A stretch of 64,000 bases of DNA. Origin: Pontederia crassipes. Lineage: Eukaryota; Streptophyta; Magnoliopsida; Commelinales; Pontederiaceae. The notes under the pieces are model-generated. The model was not told the origin of the DNA and did no database searches. It was given only the letters and a program-made list of their open reading frames with translations. Position 1 is the stretch's first letter; each line of letters starts with the position of its first letter. Below, piece after piece: positions 1-10,737 of this stretch. The position numbers and the translations under genes are program-made. The DNA is taken from positions 37,775,909-37,839,908 of the forward strand of contig CM060184.1 of the NCBI GenBank assembly GCA_030549335.1, in the 5' to 3' direction.

Positions 1-783
1 TTATTTTAAAAATATATATATTTGCCATTTTGCTAACAATTATGTCCCTGTTGAATGAACAAGTGTTGAATGAGCTTAATAAAAAGAAAGCAAAAGAAAA
101 GAAGGGTTAGTAGAACCCCAAAGAAAAGTTATAAAAGGTGCTATCCGAAACCTGGGTGTGTTCGGATGAATAGATTCATAGGGGATTCTTGCCTGACGAC
201 CTAAGGGCATCTGCTCTAGAATTTGTCGGTCGAAAGCCTGTTACATGGACCACCTTGTGCAATATGGAGAAGCACCAAAGTATCAAATCAAATGAAATAA
301 GAAAAGTATAAATGTGTTATCCGGAGCCTTAGTGAGTCTGGGTGATTAGATCCGTTGGGGATTCTTGCCTGGTGACCTAAGGGCATCAGCTGGGGTCCGT
401 CAGTCGAAAGCCCGTTACATGAACCATTTTGTGCAATATGGAGAAGCACGAAATCATGAACGTAAGACAAAGAATTAGAAAAGAAATGAAAAATGTATAA
501 AAGCTCATCCCACACTTGTTTTTGCAACAGGAATATTTTTATTATCAAGGTTTATTTTCGTGTTACCAAAATTTGAATTTGGAGGAGTTTAAAAATTCCT
601 TCTCTTCATAAATTTCACAAAGCTAGGATATTTTGGAATGAGAAGAGACACTTAAGCGATGGATGAATAAACAAGACACTAAGAAAATAGCTGAGATACA
701 TGGTGGAAATAATGATTAGATGATCGCTGCATGAGTTTTGCTTTGAACATGAGGACAAGCAAAGATTTAAGCTTGGGGGAGTT
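1..783 (+). mobile_element. Ty3/gypsy 3' internal non-coding region
   Basis: No coding potential. The stretch ends in a polypurine tract (gcttgggggagt at about 771-782) directly before a TGATGCATGC LTR start at 784. This is the usual layout of the 3' untranslated region of plant Ty3/gypsy elements (Athila/Tat type). It contains the tandem repeat listed separately. The element's pol would lie left of the window. Lineage is inferred from general layout only. Confidence 0.55.
121..476 (+). repeat. 178-bp tandem repeat, two copies
   Basis: Two diverged copies begin near 121 and 299. Shared blocks include gctatccg/gttatccg, ggggattcttgcctg, gacctaagggcatc, cgaaagcc-gttacat and caatatggagaagcac. 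A third partial start (aagaaatgaaaaatgtataa) appears near 483. Such arrays are common between the last ORF and the polypurine tract of gypsy elements. Confidence 0.75.
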
Positions 784-2605
784 TGATGCATGCATTTTAC
801 AACATATAAGTAGACTTACATTTAGACTTTTTTCGTGTAATTTTCTCATAGCATGCATCTCATTTTACATTTATTCGTATGAATTCTTTGAAGTAGCCAT
901 CTACCTTTAGTTGGTTTGATTTTTCAGGGATTATGAATAAAAATGGTGGAGGAATGAAAGAAAAGAAGAATAACCCAAAACGGAGTCCAAACAACTTCTC
1001 GAAATATGAATCAACCTTCTTCATGGGACATTATGGACTTATCAAGGCCGTGAGAGGTTCGCTCACACCCCGCACTTCGCCGCTCAAGATGCTCACAGAA
1101 GAAGCTGCATACAAGAAATGAATCTCACAGGCCATGAAACATATCTCACGCCTCAAATGCCCGACTTCACGACTTTGGCAGAAGCAGAATAGAGATTTCA
1201 TGGGTCGTGAAACACGCCTCATGACCGTGAAGACTGAGCCTCACGCCGATTGCAGAACTCCACGGACTGAGGCAAATGAAACTTACAGGCCGTGAAGGAA
1301 TTCTCACAGCCGTTACTACAAAATCTCACGGATCACATAAAGTCTCACTGCTCCTACAGGAATCGGATCTTGAAGTTTAATGGGCCGTGAGACAATGCTA
1401 ACGGATCGTGAAGTATACAAGCTTGTCCAAGACAAATAAGATTATCAGACATTAAATTTGTTTCACGGACATCACAGGAAGCCCAAAATCAACTATAAAA
1501 AATTATTGGGCCATGAATGAGTACTAACGGACTGTTAAACGCCGAAGGACTATTTAATAGGTCATCACAAATGCTACACGGATATCACAGAATAACCAGC
1601 GTTTCAGAATCAACGATTCACGGGCAGTTAATATTGTGTTACGGGCCGTGAAAGACATAAGTCGCGTGAGTGAAAGAAAAATCGTCCGATTCACGGGCTG
1701 TGAAGTTTGTTTCACGCCCTATGAAGGCATTGGAAATTCCTACTTCGACTCTGATTGAGCCGTTAAAATCAATACGGGGGGCGTGACATATATTATTTTC
1801 AACAAAAAAACCTATTTTCAAAAGAATTCTCAATGCACAAGGATTCCAACTCCTACCATGTGTCCTAAGGATCAATTGGAAACTAATTAAGCCAGAAATC
1901 TTAGAATTTTAGAAGGCCAAACTTTCAAAATCAATAGGACTATGAATTTACCTTATTTTAGATGGAAAATATTTCTATTTCTTCCTAAGCCACTTGGAAA
2001 TCGGAGACCCTATAAAAAGAGACATTTGGCAGCCAAAATTAATCATGCTAGGGCTTGTAACCTATTCTTCAAAGCCAAGAACGTGAGAAGACTCTGAAGG
2101 CTTGCTGAGAAGACTTCGGTTGGATCGACTCCAGATGAGAGTTCAACAACAGTTCTTCGATGATTCCCGAAGAGTGTTCTCTATTCTATTTTATGTTGGG
2201 ATGATATTAGTTCTCTTTAATCTTTAGTTCTTCTATAGTTCTTTCTTGTAGTTTCATATTACTTTAGTTCTTAGTTATTAATTTAGTTTTATTGTTCTAT
2301 ACTTCTATTGTTAAAAGGCAAACTCATAGAACTCTATTTCATTAAATAAAGTTAGTTACTTTTGATTATATATGCTGCTCTTAATGCTTTCCAGAGATTG
2401 ATTGTTATCCTTAGTTGGCTACTATCCTTGTGGGAATCGTCGTCCTAAGTTTGCATGATAGTTCTGGAATTGATTTAAGATTCAGATGTCAGAGCATTAT
2501 ATAACATAGTCGTATGATCCTTGATGGAATTACGTATTGTGCGGTCTATTGAATACTATCATTATATGAGTATCAATAGTCTAGAACCTACATCTTAGTT
2601 GGGTG
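784..2605 (+). mobile_element. Ty3/gypsy LTR (3' LTR of the upstream element), truncated
   Basis: It starts TGATGCATGC straight after the polypurine tract. The first part (about 1040-1790) is studded with short palindromic units of the form cacgg-ccgtga. The later part is a T-rich leader-like zone (2190-2350). The right end is cut where homology to the chromovirus LTR begins at about 2606, so the true 3' end is not visible. The right boundary is approximate. Confidence 0.55.
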
Positions 2606-3492
2606 AATCAGGGATCTAAGAGTCATAAAATCAAATCAATCATGTCGAAACATGGGCCGAGTTGGGTGAAACCTGGACCGAGTTCGTAAGAACATCAACT
2701 CGGAGAACCATGGCATAACCCAAGCCGGGTTCATACTTTGTCGGATCGGTCAGCTGGTTTGACAGATCGGTCAACCGCTCGGAAAAGGTCACTGCCGAAT
2801 GTGACTTCATCATGGAACTATCCAGGCCAGATTATCATCAACCAAGACCGGATTCTTCTTCGTCACATAGCTTCACGCTCTTGACAATGGCGGACTCGAG
2901 CTGACTTCCGACGAACTCGGTTCGAGTATGGTCCTGCCCTGGCCGGGTTGCAGAGAACCCAGGCAAGATTTCATTACGTAGAAACAACGCGGCAAAAGTC
3001 GAGGATTTTTCGATCATCTTTCTGGTGATGGTCGACATCATCATCATAAATCATAGTACTATATCTAGGGAATTACTAGAGCATGCTTCAAGCCTAAAAT
3101 CAAGATTCTATGATGAATCTATCATAGTTCCATACCTTGCAAGTTTCTATCCAAGAAACTAATCCTGCAGTCTTCTTCTTCCTCTTCCTCTTTTTCCGGC
3201 CGTAACTCTCTGTAAAGGCGGCTCATCGGGTCCCACGCTCTTCGGTTGGTCTCCTATGTGGGTGGCAGTTGTCAGGTGTGAGAGGACTTGGGAAAACTTT
3301 GAAAATTTATGGCCAGTCGTAGAGAGTCAAAGGGATTCCTTGGTTCGTCTTGGCCTCTTATTTACAGGAAGAGAGTTAGAGTTTTGGTTGGAAACAAACT
3401 CTTCCTCAGATTTGTTTCAAATTTTATCTTTCCTCTTTTTGGTTTTTATTTTATTTTATTTTTATTTCTGAAAGATCTCGGGCATTACATCA
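2606..3492 (-). repeat. 3' LTR of chromovirus (partial)
   Basis: Collinear with 11680-12600: both carry gatcggtca/gacagat-ggtcaaccgctcggaaaaggtc, acaatggcggactcg, tttcattacgtagaa, ccataccttgcaagtttct and the ending ggcattacatca. On the element's strand it starts TGATGTAATG. The tract just outside it (3493-3520, tagggagttta on the minus strand) is the likely polypurine tract. Confidence 0.8.
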
Positions 3493-3739
3493 TAAACTCC
3501 CTAAAATAAAATTCGTTCTCGAATTTAGTTAGAAGTTGGGACTTACCAAAAAATGTAAGGAATTCCTTTCGCATGTCAGACTCGAGTTCTCAAGTTGCTT
3601 TGTCACTTGATGGTGTCTCCAACCCACTTTGATCAGTGGTACATCCTTGTTGTTGTGAGTTGGACCTTGGTATCTAGAATCTGGATGGGTCGCTCCTCAT
3701 AGGTCAAGTCATCTTTGAGGTTGGGTTCTTTATACCTTA

Positions 3740-4622
3740 TCACATTTGCATCGAGACGTGGAATACAGTATGAACTTGCCCATAGGATGGAGGTAAGGCT
3801 AGTCTGCAAGCACCCTCTCCAACTAGGTCGAGTACCTCGAATGGACCAGTATATCTTAGGATGAGCTTTCCTCTTTTATAAACCTCATTACTCCTTTGGT
3901 TGGGAAAACCTTCAGAGTACTTGATCACCTATCTTGAAGTTCTATTCACGTCTACCTTTATCAGCATAGAACTTCTGTCGTGCTTGAGCTGCCTTCATCC
4001 TCTATTGTATTAACTCGACCCTTGTTGAATATTCTTCTGTTTGTTTAAGCTCTTTAGCATCTAGGAACTTTCTTTCACCTACCTCATTCCAACATGCAGG
4101 TGAACGACAGGGTCTCCCATACAAACTTGCGAATGGAGCCATGTCAATGCTGGAATGATAACTATTTTTATATGCAAATTTGATAAGTGGTAGGTGATCA
4201 TCCCAACTATCCTTCCAGTCAAGGGCGCAAGCTCTTAACATATCTTCAACTGTCTGAATGGTCCTCTCAGTCTGACCATCTGTTTGTGGATGGAATGTCA
4301 ACTATAATTCAGCTTCGTTCCAAAAGAGTGTTGTAAGCTCTTCCAAAATCTGGCTATAAATCTTGGATCCCGATATGATACAATAGAGGTGGGGATCCCA
4401 TGAAGTCTGATAATCTCATGAACATATAGATTCATAAGGCTTTGCATTGACTATTTGAATTTGATGGGTTAAGAACTGTGCAGACTTTGTTAACTGATCT
4501 ATTTTGATGTTGGAGATATCTTCTATGTTGGTGTTATGACCCATATAAGGCTTATGGTGTTCTATTTTTACCTGTTGGCAGACTAGGAACTTTGAAACAA
4601 ATTCTGCAATCTTTTGCTTCAT
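3740..4622 (-). pseudogene. Chromovirus integrase fragments
   Basis: Three minus-strand reading-frame pieces fit a Ty3/gypsy integrase. 4416-4622 has the zinc-binding tail (VCQQVKIEHHKP). 4002-4301 has the end of the catalytic core ([20 protein letters not shown], including the glutamate of the D,D-35-E triad) and the [15 protein letters not shown] stretch typical of Tekay/Del. 3740-3928 has the C-terminal GPY/F-like part (LRYTGPFEVLDLVGEGACRL, then VFHVSM). A chromodomain would follow but I see no clear one before the LTR. The pieces are separated by frameshifts and stops. The protein would have inserted element cDNA into chromosomes; this copy cannot. Confidence 0.8.
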
Positions 4623-4952
4623 GTCGTTCCACTAGAAGCTTCTTTGTACATCTTAGTGTTGTCCGGATGGATAGAAAATTAGACTTATGGCATTCATCCA
4701 TCACTTCTATTTTAAGAGCTTCAGTATCTTGTGCTTGAGCCTTAATAATTCTATCCACCAGATTCAGCTGTATGTTGTGCATCATCAATACTGCTCCGTT
4801 CCTTCTAGGTCTTGAGTTCTATAAACTAGTGAGTTTTCCCATTTGTGGCTGAGTGCGTGTGCAACAGAGTTCGCCTTACCAGGATGGTAATTAACGGTAA
4901 ACTCGTAGTCTTTCAAGAATTTTATTCATCTTCGTTGTCGCGTATTAAGGTC

Positions 4953-5315
4953 TCATTGAGAGAAGACATATTTGAGGCTCTTATGATCGGTGAACACCTC
5001 AAACTGTACTCTATAAAGGTAGTGTCTCCAAATCTTCAATGCACATACTACCATTTCCAATTCAAGGTCATGAGTTGGGTAATTCACCTTATGCTTCTTT
5101 AGCTGCCTGGATGCATATGAGACTACCTTGTCATTTTGCATGAGCACACATCCCAATCCTATGCAACAAGCATCACTATACACTACAAACCCATCCGCAC
5201 CTTTCGGAATGGTGAGTATGGATGTAGTAGTCAACTTAACCTTTAGTTCTTGAAAACTATCTTTGTGTTTCTGTGTCCATGTGTACTTCACACCCTTCTT
5301 CGCTAGGTTCATCAA
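4953..5315 (-). pseudogene. Chromovirus RNase H fragment
   Basis: A 120-aa open stretch on the minus strand matches the Ty3/gypsy RNase H region. It has the linker [20 protein letters not shown], the [17 protein letters not shown] strand with the catalytic aspartate (family norm is YTDAS), and [13 protein letters not shown] at the end. The enzyme would degrade the RNA strand during reverse transcription. Flanking RT and integrase are out of frame with it, so it is a relic. Confidence 0.8.
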
Positions 5316-5820
5316 GGGAGATGCAATCTTCGAGAAGTCCTTGATGAACCTGCAGTAATAACTTGTAAATCCGAGAAAATTGTAGATTTTTTTACATGCT
5401 TTGGTCTTGGCTAGTGAGATACCGCTTCTACTTTGGAAGGATCCACATAAATGCCCTTCTTTGAAATTATATGACCAAGGAACATAATCTGATCAAGCCA
5501 GAATTCACACTTATGATAGCTTGGCATACAATTCGTGTTGTCTTAATTTTCCAAGACAATCTTCAGATGTTCCTTGTATTGTTCTGGATTTTTTGAATAA
5601 ATCAGATTGTCATCTACAAAGACGATGACAAACTGATCAAAGTACGATATGAACACCCGATTCATGAGATCCATGAAAGTTGCAGGGGTGTTCATCAGTC
5701 AAAAGACATCACTAAGAAATCATGATGACCGTATCTTGATCAGAAAGCCGTATTCTGTACATCTTCTTTGGCAACTCTAAGTTGATAGTACCCACTTCGT
5801 AAATTTATCTTGGAGAATAA
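5316..5820 (-). pseudogene. Chromovirus reverse transcriptase, C-terminal half
   Basis: On the minus strand, about 5605-5625 reads FVDD flanked by hydrophobics (VIVFVDDNLIYS), the catalytic box of Ty3/gypsy reverse transcriptases. Several stops and frame changes interrupt it. The N-terminal half of the same RT lies at 8277-8640, beyond the solo LTR inserted at 5821. It is part of the same decayed pol. Confidence 0.75.
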
Positions 5821-8276
5821 TGTTAGGAACGTGCTCTACAAATGTCATTTCTGCATAATCATGCATTTAAATAACATATTAGGTTAGTTTGGATGTTAAT
5901 TTAGTGATATTTGTATATAGTAATTAATATTCCGATTAGAGCATAATGACTACTTAACTGTCGATAAATTTTACAAAAGTAATTACATAAGTTTAATAGA
6001 AATAAATTGTAAAATTTCTAAATATTATAATATATAAGTTTAAATAGGATTAAGTAAGCTTCATTAGGGTTAAAACACTTAGTTATGATAAAAAAATGTG
6101 ATGGGCCATCACTTAAGTTCTAAGCAGCTGAAGCAGACAGGTGAACAACTGCTTGGATGGATATTTTTTCAAACCGCCATATGACGTCCAAAAATTTTGA
6201 GAAAAATATATAAACAACTTAACTCTATCCATTGACGGACCACAAATTTCCAGAGGAAGAACTCGAGAAAAATGACTTGGGGAAAATCGACAACATAGGC
6301 TGTTCAAGGAGAGGTTTCGATCTGAAAATTGTTTTTCTGATTGAGAGGATCTTTCCTTCATGATTACCACACCATAAATTATGAAATTTTGTATGGTTAA
6401 TTCATAGAAGTTAGTTTTCCATGGCCTCTAGAATCATCTAAAAAGGAATTGTATAGAGAAATTTATGTACTTAACTTCGCTGGTCACTCATCCTGTCCCG
6501 AGTCTGATACAGGTTCAAATTTTGAATTAGGCACGATTCGAATATAATGAATTAGGGTTTGGAATTTGGATAAGATTAATTAGACATTCTAAGGGTTCGG
6601 TGAGAAGTGGAATATCCTATTTGGACTTGTATTTTGGGAGAAATGAATTTTTCATTTCATAGTGAGGCTTCTGTGAGATTCCAGGACAAGGACAGATCAC
6701 GACCCTAATTAACTATTTTTGTTATAAGGTCATACAAGGAGTTCAATTCTATAATTTTTATGCCTAAACATTACTGACGTCTAGATTCTAGAAAAGTAGG
6801 AACTTATCAAATGAATAAGTATTATTAAAGATATAAATTAATCATTCAGTGACACACTGTCTGCTAGGACATAAATCTTAGGTCAGATTTCCTGGAATAT
6901 TTTGAATTACTCACTTGGACTTAGTTAATGATATTTGGAGGATGGAAACCTTAGTAAGTGTAGTTTCTAATTTATCCAGAATCATGAGATTTGACTTTGT
7001 GATAAAGAAGTTATAAATTATTCATTGACAAATACTTAGTCTGAAATCCTAAGACAGCACCTAGTTAAACTTTGGAAAATTGGATAGTTGGGAGTGTGAA
7101 GTAGCATATGGACATAAACACCTGAAATTACACATTAGTATTAGAAGGGATTATATGCATTTTAAGGTGAATAAGTGTTCATGCATGAGCATGCATTGCA
7201 TATTGTTATTATTAGTAATTGAAAAATAAAATAGCATCATTGCTTGTAGGAAACCAACAAGCTACAAGTGAAAGGAGGAAAATCTAGTAAACCTCTTTGA
7301 AAACATAAAGCACAAGGTGAGTGGATAAATTTACAACATAGCAAAATGTTATATTTTAGTTATTTTATTTATGGTATTATCTCAAGCAAAGATTATTATT
7401 GCTATTATTGAAAATATCTTGAGCTATGAAAAGTATTTATGATATGTTTCAAAGATTTCATATGAGATGGAGTAACATCTTATACAAAAATATTTTTAGG
7501 GAACAATGCTTGTGAAGTGAAAATAAGTTTTACTTGATAATGATATGAGATTATGACATGTGTATTTTGTTATTTTTAAACTCCATGTGTTCATTAACCA
7601 TGCTTTTTGAAAAAGGTCTTTGGGATCGCATTCGATATACATGAAGCCTTTGGGGCATATATCGGGTGTCTTTGCCCTTTGGGTGCTGCTCTACGTGCAC
7701 GTATTGACTCATGATTGCTCTATGTATCTGAGAATCATGATTGGGGTGACACACAATCATGATTGGGATATGTGTTGACCCATGATTGCTCTACGTATCT
7801 GAGAATCATGATTGGGGTGACACACAATCATGATTGGATTACGTATTGACCTATGATTCGCTCGAAGTTCAGTCGACTCGAAGCTTGCCTTTGATGCATA
7901 TAGAAGAGGTCGAGCCGTTGGAGCACTTTTACTTTCTCTCCACTTTTATTTTTAAAAGGCATGCATGTAATAGATAATTCTAGATGTTGTAGTTAAGGTT
8001 GTGATAAACTTTTGTAAGGTTGTATAAAACTTGATCCTGTGGGGTGTTATATGTGAAATGGTTTGTGAAACAATAACGATAATGTGCGAATGTGATGTCT
8101 TATAACTTTTTTATTAAACTTTGATGGGTACATATATGCATCTATTGTATGTATTGGAAAATAACACAAGATAAGTAAGGGAGGAGGTTTTGCTAATTTT
8201 ATTTATAGAATTGCTAAACATAATTAAGGAATGTAATAGTTGGGATTAGAACTTAGTCACGTAGTGGGGTGTGACA
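5821..8276 (+). mobile_element. Solo LTR with 5-bp target duplication, nested in the chromovirus RT
   Basis: The block begins TGTTAGGAAC and ends GGGGTGTGACA, giving TG...CA ends typical of LTRs. The five bases aataa occur at 5816-5820 and again at 8277-8281. The flanking sequence on both sides is RT coding sequence of the older chromovirus. No internal protein-coding region is present. The GGGGTGTGACA ending fits a chromovirus-type LTR in plus orientation. The most likely origin is LTR-LTR recombination that deleted the internal region. It carries a 71-bp tandem repeat at 7701-7842. Confidence 0.9.
7701..7850 (+). repeat. 71-bp tandem repeat inside solo LTR
   Basis: Units start at 7701 (gtattgactcatgattgctc) and 7772 (gtgttgacccatgattgctc); a third partial unit starts at 7843 (gtattgacctatgatt). 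The copies differ at only a few positions. Each unit contains the inverted pair aatcatgatt. Confidence 0.9.
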
Positions 8277-8460
8277 AATAATGCGGCATAAGATATTTGA
8301 TTGAAAAGATTGTCGATTCATGGTAGAGGGTACTTGTTCTTGACTATGGCCTTGGTGATACCCACTTCGTAAATCTATCTTGGAGAATAACGCGACATTA
8401 GATATTTGATCGAAAAGGTCATCGATTCATGGTAGAGGGTACTTGTTCTTGACCGTGACC
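8277..8460 (+). repeat. About 112-bp tandem duplication in the RT, first copy split by the solo LTR
   Basis: The text cccacttcgtaaat-tatcttggagaataa occurs at about 5790-5820 and again at 8361-8391. What follows it (ggcataagatatttgat, gtcgattcatggtagagggtacttgttcttga) occurs at 8284-8335 and again at 8393-8450. Without the solo LTR the two copies would be directly adjacent. The duplication therefore predates the LTR insertion. Confidence 0.85.
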
Positions 8461-8860
8461 TTGTTCAACATGTAGTTGATAGAGAGTCATCCTTCTTTTT
8501 GACAAAAAGGCACTAGAGCACCCCAAGGAGATATACTTATCCTGATAAACTCCTTGTCTAAAAGTTCCTAAATTTGCTTCTTCAGCTCATGAATTTCGCT
8601 GGTGCCACCTTGTAAGGGGCTTTCGAGATTGGAGCGGTGCCTGGAAGGGGATCAATGCAAAAATCAATCTCTTGTTGTGGTGGTAATCCGGAGATGTCTT
8701 CTAGAAAGACATCAGAACATTCCCTAACTACATCCAATTGTTGTAGTTGGGTCGATGGGTCATCTGTCTGTCACACTTGCTAGAAAACCTCTACATCCTT
8801 TCTGTATCATCTTATGTGCTTTCATGAAAGATATAATGACTTTTCCTTCTTTGCCTATAG
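8277..8860 (-). pseudogene. Chromovirus reverse transcriptase, N-terminal half
   Basis: The minus strand encodes recognisable pieces of the start of a Ty3/gypsy RT: PGTAPISKAPYKVAPA followed, after stops, by LFVKKKDDS-type residues (family norm FVKKKDGS). It is the other half of the RT interrupted at 5821. A stretch of about 112 bp is duplicated in tandem here (see repeat). Not functional. Confidence 0.7.
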
Positions 8861-8864
8861 TACC

Positions 8865-9506
8865 TCATACAGTAGCTTTGCGTTCACCTTGAGTACAAAT
8901 GATTACCTTCTTTTCCTTACATAGAATGACTAAATCATGGTGGGATAGCCAATCCATACTAAGAATCACATCGTAGTCCATCATAGAAATTATTATCAAA
9001 TATGTATAAAAGTTCTTGCCTTGTATTACCACCGGTACCTTAGGGAGGTACTTCATGGCATGGAGCATTCCCATAGGAGTGATCAAATCCATAGGATGAC
9101 TTATGTCATGTAGAGATAAACTCAAGGCAGTAGCACCGTCTTTAGATATAAAGGAGTGTGATGCACCTGAATCAAATAAAACCATAGTAAGAAGATCGAC
9201 TATAGATAGTGTACCTCTGATGACCTCAGCATATGCTAGCAGTGCATCTTCCTCCATGTGGAAGACTCTTTCTTGAACCAAGTTGCTTCTAACTCTGGCA
9301 CCACGCAGAGTTGAAACTTGGTCATCCTTGTTCTTGGTGCGACAATCACGAATGAAGTGCCCGTGTTGGCCACAATGTAGGCAGACTCCTGCCTTCATCT
9401 TGCACTCTCTGTGGAATCTCCTGTAGTGTGGACAGGCACCAGCACCCTGCGCTTGCTGCTGAGGCTGTTGGGACTGCTGATGTTGGGGCTGAAAAGGGTC
9501 ATTCAT
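8865..9506 (-). pseudogene. Chromovirus Gag C-terminus (zinc knuckle) and protease
   Basis: A 213-aa open minus-strand frame. Residues about 43-56 form a CCHC zinc knuckle (CLHCGQHGHFIRDC), preceded by a Q-rich stretch (residues about 5-20) typical of Tekay/Del Gag. Residues about 109-121 carry the retroviral aspartic protease site in its Tekay form (VLFDSGASHSFIS). Downstream, YDVILSMDWLSHHDLVI matches the conserved YDVILGMDWL block, with G changed to S. The knuckle binds element RNA and the protease would mature the polyprotein. The frame is open but cut off from gag and RT by frameshifts. Confidence 0.9.
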
Positions 9507-9539
9507 TAACTTATTTCATCGTGAACATATTAACCTCAT

Positions 9540-10447
9540 ATTCATAATCTTTACCTGACGTTGGGGTTGTTACTGACGGTTCACATCACGAGGCTCATAT
9601 GACCTCGCTCTATTATCTCGACGTTGGTTCCTACGATCGGGTCCTCCTCGATTCTGGCGATGATCATTCCATTGAGATTGATTTTACACAGAGGGCTGCA
9701 TGGGAGCCTTTTCTTTTTCATCTTTGAATTTGTTCATTTCTCTTGCATAATTCCTTTCCATAGTAGTTGCCAGCTCAACTGCTAGATTCAGATTTGCACA
9801 TTGGCCTGCTAAAGCATTTGCTCTAATAGTGGGGTCAGACCTTGGTAAAAATGATCTGCCTTTTGTCTGTCGCTCATCTTGAGAGTATTATACCTCTCTA
9901 GACGAATGAACTGAATGTGATACTGAGCTACAGTCATCTGGTCTTGACTTAGCTGCAAGAATTCCCTCTACTTCTGAGCACGTTGGTACTCTAGTTAGTA
10001 TCGTGCCCCAAATGCGTCTCGGAAGTGTTCCCAGGGGATGACATCCTACCTTCATACTTGGTGTCAACTATAGTCCTCCGCCAGTCCAAAGCATCATCAG
10101 TTAAGAAACTGGTGGCAAACATGACTTTCTTATCTTCACCCCAATTCATCTGACATAACTTTTCCTTTATAGTCCTCAACCACCTCTCAGCCTTGTCAAA
10201 TTCATCCATGCCATTATACTCTAGAGGGCGCAACTTCATGAATGCTTTAATAGTGTCCTTAGAGGGCGTTGACGGAACATGCAAGGGCTGTACATACGGA
10301 GGCTGTACGAAAGAAGGCTAAACTGGTGGCATCAATGCTGGTGTGGACTAAACTAATGGTGTCAATACTGGTGCAGGCTGAACTGACGGTGTTCACGCCG
10401 ATGGAGGCTGCACTAGTGGGGACTGAACTGTCAGCTCTACTACACAA
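9540..10447 (-). pseudogene. Chromovirus Gag N-terminal fragments
   Basis: The minus-strand frame 9991-10284 reads FMKLRPLEYNGMDEFDKAERWL and continues with a DDALDWRR stretch. This is the retrotransposon Gag core (family pattern F-L-P-F-G-P-A-W-L ... A-W-W). The region between it and the zinc knuckle (9540-9990) is arginine-rich but broken by stops. Gag forms the cytoplasmic particle in intact relatives. Confidence 0.75.
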
Positions 10448-10720
10448 GCCTAACTCATTTGGACCTCATTCTGGCCCGTTCCGTCCTATTGTGGATTCGC
10501 AATCCCGCCGCTACCTCGAGGTCGTCTCTGACAGCAACCTCGACTAGCAGGAGCATGGTGTGGAGGCATCTACATCATTATACATCATGGCATTTAGAAA
10601 TATCATACATCTTATGAGGTAAAATAAACTTACTTGACTTTAGGTGGCATGGTGACAACTCGTGACACTTGCACATGGACCATTACATCATACAATATGA
10701 CATGAGAATGCCCTAATTTT

Positions 10721-10734
10721 AGGCTCTGATACCT
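10721..10734 (-). other. Primer-binding site (tRNA-Met type) of chromovirus
   Basis: The minus strand reads AGGTATCAGAGCCT, nearly the standard plant tRNA-iMet PBS. It lies 3 bases inside the end of the 5' LTR (LTR edge at 10738). It fixes the element's orientation as minus. Confidence 0.9.
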
Positions 10735-10737
10735 AAC

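Noticed and set aside
7701-7850. CRISPR-like array
   Set aside because: Two direct 71-bp units without spacers inside a plant LTR; simple tandem duplication.
10721-10734. Possible tRNA gene fragment
   Set aside because: The tRNA-Met complement is only a primer-binding site; no cloverleaf surrounds it. The same applies near 32396, 47631 and 62245.
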